From Salvator merianae (lineage: Eukaryota > Chordata > Lepidosauria > Squamata > Teiidae): a stretch of DNA of 64,000 bases. The notes under the pieces are model-generated. The model had not been told where the DNA came from. It saw nothing but the letters and a program-made list of their open reading frames with translations, and ran no database searches. Shown piece by piece: positions 54,481 to 64,000 of this stretch. Each line of letters opens with the position of its first letter. The stretch's first letter is position 1. A program made the position numbers and the translations under genes. The DNA is taken from NCBI GenBank assembly GCA_003586115.2, contig QVOM02000073.1, positions 43,323,469-43,387,468 of the forward strand. The letters are read 5' to 3'.

Positions 54481-55208
54481 GAGTACAACATTCCAATTTT
54501 CAGACTCTGAATTCTTTGGTTAAATCATGTTTTTACCAATGATTTAAATGCCTAGCCATATAGGATGGGCAACTACAGACATACCCATTGATTATTTTAC
54601 ACTGCAGTATTTCCATACATAACTGCCCTTAGCCCAGCCTGAAAGCAGTTTCATGAATTGGCAATACTCTGCTTATTCAACAATGATCCACACAAGATGC
54701 CAATTGTGCAAATATTGTACAGTCTGCACATAGCATTCACTTTGCACTCACTTTCACACAGTTTTCCCAGTATTGTTTGCACATTCTGCATGGGTTGTTC
54801 ACTTTTTATTTCTGAAAAAAACCTCCTTTGTGAGATACCTCATATTGCAACTCTTTCAATGCTGTGGATTACATAAAAGAAGCTTTCCAGAAACAGCTCC
54901 AAATAGAAATGATGGTATCATTTTTCTCATGTTTGGATCAAGTTTTTCTAGCATAAGTACCATTATTAGAAATCAGCCAAAAGGGTTAAGCTACAACAGC
55001 ACATTCTAAAGCGGCTATGGATTTGCACAGCATAAAATTCTAAAATAAGCAGTTCTCTGTGAGGAGAGGAAAAAAAATGACTGGCTGTATCTGTACTGTA
55101 TCTTCTCCAGAACAAAATTCCCCTCCCTCCATCTATGTAAATATGGTAATAACAAATGGATGGCTGCAGACACTGAACACTTGTCTTAATGTATAGACTA
55201 TGGACAAT
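54481..55208. other. Unassigned non-coding
   Basis: No gene or recognised repeat. Confidence 0.4.
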
Positions 55209-55330
55209 TCTGCACTGACCAGTATACCAGACCAGCAAGTGTACTAGGAGTCTCCCTTCTGCGCTCTGGTGCAGTCTAAGGGAAGTCCTGCTTGGCATGC
55301 TTGCAGGTCTGCCATACTGACCAATGCTGA
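55209..55330. mobile_element. Palindromic MITE, 'tataccag' family copy 2
   Basis: It starts ctgcactgaccagtatacca followed by gaccagcaagtg and a gtctcccttctgc block, matching the left arm at 6454-6508. The right arm (gcttgcaggtctgccatact, 55300-55319) is more decayed. Confidence 0.5.
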
Positions 55331-55575
55331 ATCACCCTATAAGCTGCTTCATGCACCTCCTCCTCCCATTTTACCCAAGCAGCCACAACAGAGAATAAAG
55401 ATAGCATTTCCCTGTGCTGCCTGGAGAGTCCCTGTGGGTGCACTCTCATATCCTGATATAACCCTCAGGTGGGAAACTATAATTCAAAGAGCACGGCACA
55501 CAGGTGGCATGGTTTTCTCTTTATCCTCAGGGATAGGCATGTGACAAAAAACAAAAAGACATAACAAACTATATA

Positions 55576-56060
55576 CAGCTATACCTTGGTACTCATCATT
55601 AATTGGTTTTGGGAGGTGTGATGAGTACCAAAAATGATAAGTACCAAGCAAATTTTCCCCATAAGGAATAATATAAATAAATTTAATGTATTCCCAAACC
55701 AAAGACAATGCATATTTTTAAGGCAATATGTAAAAAGACAGGTTGTATATCAGGAGAAATAGACCTCAAAGTTAATAAATACCTGTACAGTACTTAGATT
55801 AGATATACAACATGACCACAGAAGCCATGATATGACCATAAAGGGATGTGCACAGGGCAAGAGCTACTGTGTGACTAACATGTGACCCTTTGTTTCAGCT
55901 GGAAAGGGTAGCGAGTCACAGGCAACCTGCCCTGACAAGTTCTAGCTTGCACATTGAGTACCAAACAAATGATGAGTACCAAGACAAAATTTTCACATCA
56001 AAATGCGTTGAGTACCAAATTCGACAAGTTTCAAGGCAGTTGAGTACCAAGGTACCACTG
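55576..56060. mobile_element. Tigger/pogo-like non-autonomous DNA transposon (485 bp)
   Basis: The left end cagctataccttggtactca and the right end, in reverse complement cagtggtaccttggtactca, are terminal inverted repeats with three differences over 20 bases. TA lies on both sides (55574-55575, 56061-56062). CAG ends plus TA duplication point to the Tc1/mariner superfamily, and the taccttgg motif to the pogo/Tigger group. The word gagtaccaa recurs near the ends. No transposase is present. Confidence 0.75.
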
Positions 56061-56512
56061 TACAATTCTACTCATTACTTTTATTACTTATTACAGCAAT
56101 CTAGAAATGATATTTATAATTTAAAAAACAGAAAATATCTATACATAAGATCAGTGGATAATTCATAATAATGCAATTTTAATATAGCAATTGATGAAAC
56201 AATTCTATTTTACCAAAGATTTTAACAATGTAAAAGGAGGTAACATATCCTTAGCCTTTTCATTAGCATTAAGCAAGAGATGGTCCCATATATCTGAAAT
56301 AAATAGATAGAGAAAATTTCAATAGGTGCAACCTGAATGATAAGTGACATCTGCAGACATTTCCTCTCTTTCAGAACTATTAAAGGCACAGGAACCCTTC
56401 CTTCTATATTAGCACCCTAATTCTGACAGATATTATGGAACTATAAACATTGGTCCTGTGGGGTTGACCTCCTGCATTTTAATTATTATATGACATACGC
56501 AAGCATGCACAC
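56061..56512. other. Unassigned AT-rich non-coding
   Basis: No gene or repeat boundary visible. Confidence 0.4.
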
Positions 56513-56515
56513 GTG

Positions 56516-56543
56516 CCCCACACACACACACACACACACACAA
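56516..56543. repeat. (CA)n microsatellite
   Basis: About 13 CA units. Confidence 0.95.
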
Positions 56544-56819
56544 ATGTGGTGTTGTTTATTTATAGTTGACCAGTATATCTTATAAACCTCCTTATGCACT
56601 TCCTGGTAAAGTGGTTTACAATAATAGACAAGAGAAAAATATTGTACAGATTCTGTTGATGAAAGTGAGAAGATTTTAAAAAATGAAATGAAACAAATTT
56701 CAGCACAAGTAGGACTGCTGCACCTTCTACAACTGTATAATTCTCTAGATCCACATGAATCCATGTTTTTTGTTATATTTTAATGTATAAATAAATGCAC
56801 ATTACTGGGCGAGAAACAC

Positions 56820-57340
56820 AGCAACTGTTCTGGTGCATTTCTTTGGCTTTTTTTGCTACTCCTATAAACTTTTTAAATTATTTCTTTTCTGCTGACTGAA
56901 GGGAAAAGAAAGAAGCAAAGGGGAGAAGATAAACACAGTTGGCTTCTGGGTAACAAGGAGACTGGAGTTTTGGCAAAAGTCTATCATTTTTTTCTGCACT
57001 TAATATCACCCTGCTGAAGCTGAAAGCACTGTTTTTGTTTTATTTTTTTCACTCCACGGAGAAAGGCATCGGGAACAAGGTTTCACGAGACTATTTTCCA
57101 TGGAAACTGACAATGTAATCCAGCACATAGCTCCTTCCACTATAATCTATACAGGCTTGATGTTTGGATGCCAGGCAACTATTTCAGTTTGGTTGCTACG
57201 GTCATGTTTTCTGTTCACTCTCCCTCTCCCCAGCTTTGATTAAAACAACAGCAGGGAAGAAAACGATTGAGCAAGCGCACTTTCAGCATCTGAAACTTAA
57301 CATTCAGACTATACTAGCTAACTAATGACAAACACAACAC
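56820..57340. other. Candidate conserved non-coding element
   Basis: The stretch has no repeat signature and balanced composition. It includes possible RFX-type half sites (ccaggcaac at 57171-57179 and ggttgctacgg at 57191-57201) and a tgattaaaac word. Its look resembles conserved regulatory DNA. No direct evidence of function. Confidence 0.25.
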
Positions 57341-58665
57341 CAGAAGGCAGATTTCACACTTTAAAACATTTAACTGACTGCAATTTTGGCTGGATATAGT
57401 TTGTGTCTTGGGCTCCTACAAAAATAATGGCAAAATATTTTGTAGATGATTTTCATGTAATACTATTATTTACCTTCACATATATTTGGGTACTCCAAAG
57501 TTCATCTTTCCAAGCTATGTGTCATATGGCATGTGTTTACAATACTGGGCTATCTTACACGTTGCTTTCCCAGGGAGCATTAAGATACCATTACTATCTC
57601 CAAGAAAGACACAAGTAATAGAATCTGAGCAATCCATCTATTGTAAAAAGAAAGAGAAAGTGAGGCCATTTCTGTATGGCACAGGCTATCTCATGCTGAG
57701 ATGGTCCAATCCAGCTAACCTGGCACATGATGGCCCAGGCTGCTGCTGGCCTGTTCAAAGAGCCATCTGCATTGAGAACAGCCCAGAACAATCCAACTTC
57801 AGAGCCCAAGAACTAAAGTCGCAAGTCTCCAAAGTTGGAAGCCAGCCAGGTGCCCAGAAATGGCACACTGCTAACACTGCTTCCAGGTGCTTGGCAAAAT
57901 GGCACTGGGCATTATATACCAGACCATGGCGCATGCACATGTGGGCTGCGGGCCCAGTATGCTAGCTGGAACATTTCATGGATTGCTTACAAGTGGTCCA
58001 GGCTTGGAGCAGACTACACTGCCATTTTTGCAATGTGGCCCACATCAACACCTTGTCTGGTGCAGTTGGATTGTAATGCTTGGTGTGGATGGAGCATTCT
58101 ACAGAGTCCCTTGGGGTGCCATCCACACATTAACTTGTGGCCAAACAGAAGTTGGGATGGAGTGGACAACCAGGGGACAGAGTGGATAAATGGACTTATG
58201 CCAAACCTCTTGCCCTTGCCTCTAAAAGAGACAACCTTTCATTATACTTGCTTTAACTACTCCAAGGTCACCCCTACTGAGGAGGAGTTGCAAGGAAGAC
58301 ATTTGGATCACCTCATTGTCCCCATGCTGATCTTTTACTCAAGAGAATTGGGGTTCATACCGGGCACATGGCCTGACTTGTGCTTCTATGCATCAATGCA
58401 AGAGCAGACCAGAGGCTTTCTGGCAAGTAAGCTCTGTGTTTAGGTTGCCTCTGCCGCTTCAACACCAAAAATTACCTCCTCTTCCAGATTTTTTCTGTCT
58501 CCAGGCACATAGTTGAAGATGACAATCCTTCCCAAGCAACTGTCTCTTTCAGCATCAAACTCCTCCACCCTTTTGCACCCTGAAATTTATTCTCAAATGC
58601 AGCCAAATAATGTAATAATAATAAAAAATGTGCACATTATGAGAAAAAGGAGGGAGGGAGGAGGG
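57341..58665. other. Non-coding, GC-richer, probably repeat-derived
   Basis: A stop-free + strand frame of 202 codons (57835-58443) stands here, rich in Trp and Cys and without a domain I know. A 159-codon frame overlaps it in another phase. Phrases such as tataccagaccatgg (57918) link part of it to the tataccag MITE family. I do not call a gene. Confidence 0.35.
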
Positions 58666-58866
58666 NNNNNNNNNNNNNNNNNNNNNNNNNNNNNNNNNNN
58701 NNNNNNNNNNNNNNNNNNNNNNNNNNNNNNNNNNNNNNNNNNNNNNNNNNNNNNNNNNNNNNNNNNNNNNNNNNNNNNNNNNNNNNNNNNNNNNNNNNNN
58801 NNNNNNNNNNNNNNNNNNNNNNNNNNNNNNNNNNNNNNNNNNNNNNNNNNNNNNNNNNNNNNNNNN
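58666..58866. other. Assembly gap (201 N)
   Basis: Undetermined bases. The left edge is a purine run (aggagggagggaggaggg), which suggests a low-complexity tract as the reason for the gap. Reading frames across it are artefacts. Confidence 1.
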
Positions 58867-61800
58867 TGTCAGCTTGCTGGCCACTGTGCAGCCGTCTTTG
58901 CACATTCACAACTCTTGACCTTGCTTTCCTCACTATCCCAGCCTTCCCCCTTGTTCCTGGTTAGCTGGCATGCTGAGAGCCTGGAAACAAGTGTTGTTTA
59001 GTCCATGGCGGGGAGGTGTGGGAAACTCCTGAGAGCTGAACAGTTATATGCCTCCTGTTTTGAGCCGCCCTTTGTATTCTGTTATCGACATCCATACTGC
59101 TAAGTCTGGGTTCTGAGTCCTGGTCCCTGGGGCTTGGAAAGAGAGGCAGAGGTGGTGATTCTGACACATGTGGGTGCTGATTTAAAACACCAAACAGAAT
59201 TTGAAAAAATTGTTCAAGGCAATTAATTAATCTTAAAATTCAGGAATGCAACTGCATATGTGGATAATATCACAAGACAACAAATTCAGTTGAAATCCAG
59301 TTTATTCCTCAAAATTTCAAGAACTCACAACCTCTACATCTCATTCTACCTTGTCCTGGGGAATCCTCAACTCTCTTGAGCTGACTTTTGGAAAAGGCAG
59401 TGGGATCTTCAAAGGGGTAATTGATTAAAGGGGTAATTCCTTCATCTATTAGCAGATGTCTTCACTGGATCAAAAGACCTTCTAGGAGTTCAAGGGTATC
59501 ACATAGAGTCCAGGCTTAGTGTTATAGGACTTTGTAAGCTTGAACAGTTTCACCTATCAAGCTCAACTGATAGTTTATAACGTAGTTGAACTCCATAAAT
59601 ATGTATAGTGATTGAGAGTCTTTGTCAAAGCATCACTGGCAACTACATTTCTGCAACAAACTAAAACTTGTGCTGATCATTGTGGCAGTAAAACTGCATG
59701 AACAAACAATAGAGGCAAATATTATTAATCTGCCTAGCTACCTATTTGGGAACAGCGTGCAAGCCCACAACAAATGATAATGAAGGCATTCTAATGTTTT
59801 TATAGAAAGCTATATAGAAATCAGATGATATTTCATGTTTCTGAATCCAAATCTAATCAACTTTGGTTAAGCTTTGATTCCTGTACTAACCCTGTGCATG
59901 TGTACATGTAGGACTTGTGTTTTTATTTTTTTTTCTGATTTTTAACCACTGGGCCAAAGGTATTTTTTTAATAAAAATGACAATAAAAATAAATGTGAGT
60001 AGGTGTTTGGTTTTATTTTCAGTTTCTGGTTCCTTTGCTTTTAAACAGCTGCAGATACAGATTTAAACAGATTTTTCCTCTGTATAGATATAGAATGATG
60101 GGAAAATAAACTGAACTCCTACCTCTCATAGAGGGCAAATAATTTAATCTTAAGGGAGGTGGAATCCACAGAAGCAATATAATCTTCATTGACAGAAAGA
60201 AAAAAGGTCTGCTTCACCTAATTGGAGTGGCTTCCTAATATTTCGTTTTTTAAAAAATGGGGGGGGGGGGACCTATTATATTTGTATATGCACCCATAGC
60301 TTTCTCCAGTTCCTCTAGAATCTGCTTTGGAAACTCCTAAGAAAATACACAGATAGAGAGGAGCGGGTGTGTGAGGCCCTGTCTCATTGTCAAGATTTGG
60401 GTTGCAGCTGCAGTTCTCTTATAAATCATAACTCAACTCCCATGGCTGGAAGGGAGGAATCATGAACACAATAGATGAAGACGTGTTCAGATAGATTGTC
60501 TTCAGCTGCATGAATGCAATCCCCCAGTAATAATCCCTAAGGAAAATAGTGCAGAAAAGCAATTGAAAACATCAGTGCTGGAAAGGAATGACTGCTTATT
60601 GTACAATATAACTAACCCAGAATGAATTCCAAACTTCTGGTCTACTCGTTTCACTAAAGCTACAACTGTATTTCAATATGCTTATTAAGTCATAAACTAT
60701 GCTTGATTTTCAAGTTATGTTCAAATAGTGTGCAACTGATAGACCGGCCAGCCGGTAATGGACAATCTGATGCCATTTGCAACTGCCATGAATAACTAGA
60801 TCCCCTGTAAGATACTTCTGTTTTCCACATGCAACTCTTCTCTTTTTTCTTCAGTGTTTCCATACAAAGTAGAGGGGAAAGCAACAATATTGAGGATTTC
60901 ATAAGAAGCACATAAACTTAACTATAATTCATTCATTGATTTATTTCATCTGCCTGGCCTTTTGGATTGTATTCACATCATTCAGCTTGACAGACAGCAG
61001 AAATTAGCATTATTCACAGGATACATATGGGGTGCTCCTTATGTGACCTTGGAGACCTGAGACTTTGCCTCTGTAATAATGGGGAGATTGAATCAGTTGA
61101 ACACGATATGAAACTTTTATGCTGAAGCACGTAAAGAGCTCTTTTGCCCCATTTTAAGTCAATGGCACAGCTGCTCTTATACCACCTTGGCTGGCCCTCT
61201 CCAGCAAGACTCATCTGCCAGCATGACTCTCGCAACAGCTACATTTTTGGCCTCGACCATCAAAACACGTTCTAATTTCCAATGTTAGCTCTGAACCCTT
61301 TTTAAGTTTTTGCCTTTCTTTCCAGGGCTTTATTTTTTGTATAGAGTTTATGCCCCTTGGTCTTTACTTTTATGTGAAAACTTTTATTGATGTAATATTT
61401 TATGGGCCAATTTTAAGGGGCCTTTTTGGAGAGGGTCTATGGCCATAACAAATATTTTTGAACTTGTGCCCATCTCCATCAGACTAAGGTGCAAAATCTG
61501 CTGTCGGAGGTGTGAAAATCTGACATTGGAGATGCCAAAAATCTGCCAACCAAGCTGGTTTGCGTACAAGCAGAAAGGCACATTCATCCTCATTTGCCCC
61601 TGCTGCCGCTGTGTAAAGTGACAGCAGCATCAACTCACTGATGGTGATTTCTGTCCACCATGATTAAGCACTGGACCGAAAATGACTGACCTCTGCAGCT
61701 TTGAAGTCCCTAAGGCCAGGAAGTGCTGGCCATATAAATGGAAGGCCTCCCACCCCTGTGATGCGATTGCCACAGAGACAGGTTCCTTGATGTTCCTTTG

Positions 61801-62425
61801 GATCCTGCCTGTGGCCAGAATTGGCATAAATGTACAGAAAGGAAAAATAAATCTATTAATCAATATTGCTAATAAAAAGCCCCAGAAAGGAAAAAAAAAA
61901 GGCAAATAGTCCATTATATCTCCCCTAAGGAAGAGAAATCAATCTTGGTCCATTCTATGGGAATTAAAAAAAAGCGAAGACTCAATACATTTAAAGTGCA
62001 TCATTGTGTCTAACATGTGGCAGTGGCGATAGCAAAAAGGATGAATTTCTCCACCACCATTGCGTCCTCGAATAGACGTCCAGCATAGTTCATCTGAGTG
62101 GTGAATGAACTTATAAGATCAAGTCTGAGGGGTCAAGGGCAATGGCCATAACATCTGCTGTGACAAATCTGCAGGACACTTTGAAGGAAAACTGACTTAA
62201 ATTCATGGGGGATTGAATGCCATAGTTGGAAACAATGCAGAGAAAGTGTCCAGAGAACTGTCTGGTACAATTATTTTAGATTAGTTTCAATTATTGCAAC
62301 CTGATGATGTGGACAAGCTGCTTGCTGGGATTTGGCCATCCACATGCCCTCTGGATCCTTGCCCTTCTTGGCTGATAAAAGATATCTGACAGGGTATGAC
62401 TGGGTGGGTCCAGGGAGCAGTGAAT
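58867..62425. other. Unassigned non-coding
   Basis: No exon with recognisable protein. There is a poly-G run of 12 at 60259-60270. I see no bounded repeat; 61640-61900 may be repeat-derived. Confidence 0.4.
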
Positions 62426-62595
62426 GGGCCTTTCTGCACTTGGACTTATTCCAGATTATATCTCAGAATAGGGACCTGCCATCTGCATACTATGGTAGGC
62501 CCTGGGCAAGACCTTTTATAGTTTGCACTAGCATGTGGATGGCAGGTCCCTGTTCCAGGGTATAATCTGCAATAAAGCCAAGTGCAGAAAGGGCC
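62426..62595. mobile_element. 170-bp hairpin MITE
   Basis: The two arms of about 65 bp are near-inverse copies. The left starts gggcctttctgcacttgg and runs to gggacctgccatctgcat. The right runs atgtggatggcaggtccc to ccaagtgcagaaagggcc. Only about 40 bp separate them. Flanking aat on both sides could be a 3-bp target duplication, but that is weak. A lone right arm lies in YIPF5 intron 3. Confidence 0.7.
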
Positions 62596-62634
62596 AATGT
62601 GTCTTTGAGATATGGGGTGGTCCCACCAGCTTTT

Positions 62635-64000
62635 AATGAAGTGGGGTTGTGCCCCCTCTCAAGAGGTTCTCCCTGGATCCAAGAGGTTCTCCCTGGATCC
62701 AGAAGTATTGCCAGGTGGCTAGCATACCAAATTGGGGCATGGTGTTGGAAAGACTCATGACTGTTCAACTGCAAGCATGCTTGGAAGAAGCTGATTATCT
62801 AGACGCATTTCAATCTGTTTCAGGCACAGTTACAGCAGAGAAATCACCTTGCCCATCCTGGCTGATGACCTTCTCTGGAAAGAAGCAGGAGAAGTGCAAC
62901 CCTCTTGGTTCTCCTAGATCTCTTGTTGGCTTTTGATACCATTAACCATGGTATCCTTCTGGAAAAGCTAGAGAGTCTGGGATTTGGAGGCACTGTGTTG
63001 CAGTGGTTCCACTTCTATCTATAAGGCCAATGCCAGAGAGTGATTGTGGGAGGTTCTTGCTCAACATCCTGTGAACTCACTTGTAGGGTTCCTCAAGAGT
63101 CAATCTCCCATGTTCTTTAATATCTATATGAAGCTGCTGGAAGAGGTAATCAGGAGATCTGGAGTGAGACACCATCAACATGCAGATGACACCCAGATCA
63201 ATCTCTTTGTGCCATCTGAATCAAGAGGGGTGGTTGAAATCTTTGACAGATGCCTTGAAGAAGTAATGGGCTGGACGAGGGCCAATAAATTGAAGGTGAA
63301 TATAGAAAAGACAGAGTGCTGTTTACTGCACGATCTCGAGTCCATGAAGTTGGGAGGCATCCTGTCCTCAGTGGGGTTGTAATGCCCTGGAATGAACTCT
63401 GAGAATGCTTTTGGACTCTGCACTGACACTTGAAGCTCAGGTGAAGGAGGTGGCTAAGGCTACCTACTTTCAGCTCTGGTTGGTTTGCAATCTACATCCT
63501 CTTCTAAACAGAGATCTGGCCACAGTCACTTCCAAATTGGACTGTTGCAATGTGCTCTACATAGGGCTGCCTTTAAAGACAATTCAGAATTTCAGCCAAT
63601 GCAGAATGCAGAAGTTAACTGCTGACTGGAATAATTGACTGGATGCACATCATGGTGGTCTTAAAACAGTTGCACTGACTGCCAGTTTGCTACCCAACAC
63701 CAATTCCATATGTTAATCTTAACCTGTAAGACTCTAAATGACTTGAACTCCAAATATCTATAGGACCACCTTTTTCCGTATTGACCTGTAGCAATTGAGG
63801 TGGACCTGGATAGGACTTTCTTAATGATGGTACCCAGCCTATGGAATATTCTCCCTTCTGAGGTGTGTTAAGCATCTTCACTTTACATCTTCAGAAAAAC
63901 AGTGAAGATGCACCTATTCACCTGAACTTTTGGCTAAGGAAACAGCTTCCCCCTCCCCACTTTCAGGCACTGTTATTGTTTTTAGTGTGTTCATTATAAA
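62635..64000 (+). mobile_element. L2-clade LINE: reverse transcriptase fragment running off the window
   Basis: It encodes non-LTR RT in several frames: NWGMVLERLMTVQLQACLEE followed by ADYLDAFQSVSG (62725-62830), LLDLLLAFDTINHGILLEKL (62910-62970), then the catalytic box as HADDTQ (63179-63196, Tyr replaced by His) and GWTRANKLKVNIEKTE. C-terminal sequence follows to 63.9 kb. It extends further 5' than the copy at 18.2 kb and aligns with it from 63000 on. It is dead through frameshifts. A 20-bp unit (aagaggttctccctggatcc) is tandemly doubled at 62661-62700. The 3' tail lies beyond the window. Confidence 0.8.

Noticed and set aside
58513..59001. Long frames on both strands across 58.5-59.0 kb
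   Set aside because: They run through 201 undetermined bases, so the apparent openness is an artefact of the gap.

Overview
This is eukaryotic, vertebrate DNA, most likely from a squamate reptile (gecko or other lizard). The evidence is one intron-containing gene encoding a protein that reads as YIPF5, about 40% GC, and a mixed transposon load typical of lizards: CR1, L2 and L1 LINEs, tRNA- and 5S-rRNA-derived SINEs, a DIRS retroelement, a Tc1-type transposon, and many short palindromic (MITE-like) elements. There is no operon structure, no CRISPR array and no prokaryotic gene. Most stop-free stretches in the window are chance.

Gene content. The only gene I can support is YIPF5, on the + strand. 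It has a probable untranslated first exon in a CpG-rich promoter (about 26.18-26.37 kb) and five coding exons: 27486-27592, 29167-29339, 30263-30408, 32222-32403 and 32735-32897. The exons join in frame to 256 residues, and every intron is GT-AG. The gene makes a five-pass membrane protein of the ER/Golgi transport system.

Layout. At 1-5 kb an L2 tail lies beside an L1 3' end, which is interrupted by a second, opposite-strand L1 fragment flanked by a 13-bp target duplication. From 5 to 18 kb the sequence is mostly unassigned, with several palindromic MITE-like elements. At 18.2-19.4 kb there is an L2-clade LINE RT fragment (YADD kept) with its 3' tail. At 20.0 kb there is a tRNA-type SINE. 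From 20.75 to 26.1 kb there is a decayed DIRS-like tyrosine-recombinase retrotransposon on the - strand. It carries gag-like, RT, RNase H and recombinase remnants, has inverted terminal repeats, and is itself interrupted by CR1 and L2 fragments. It lies head to head with the YIPF5 promoter. YIPF5 occupies 26.2 to about 33.4 kb, with a CR1 fragment, half of a hairpin MITE and a 5S-SINE remnant in its introns. At 34-36.3 kb there are two copies of a hAT-like element. At 39.36-40.97 kb there is a complete but dead Tc1-family transposon with terminal inverted repeats of about 200 bp and TA target duplications. At 44-57 kb there are microsatellites, a tRNA-SINE, an inverted pair of Penelope-like repeats with a hammerhead-like core, a 5S-SINE, a Tigger/pogo-like 485-bp element, and some stretches that look like non-repetitive, possibly conserved non-coding DNA. 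There is an assembly gap at 58666-58866. At 62.4-64 kb a hairpin MITE sits just upstream of a second L2 RT fragment (YADD mutated to HADD) that runs off the window.

No new protein system is evident. The most informative features are the nested DIRS element abutting the YIPF5 promoter, the complete Tc1 copy, and the inverted Penelope-like pair with a degenerate ribozyme-like motif. Repeat-family names rest on recognised motifs and remembered family structure, not on a database search.
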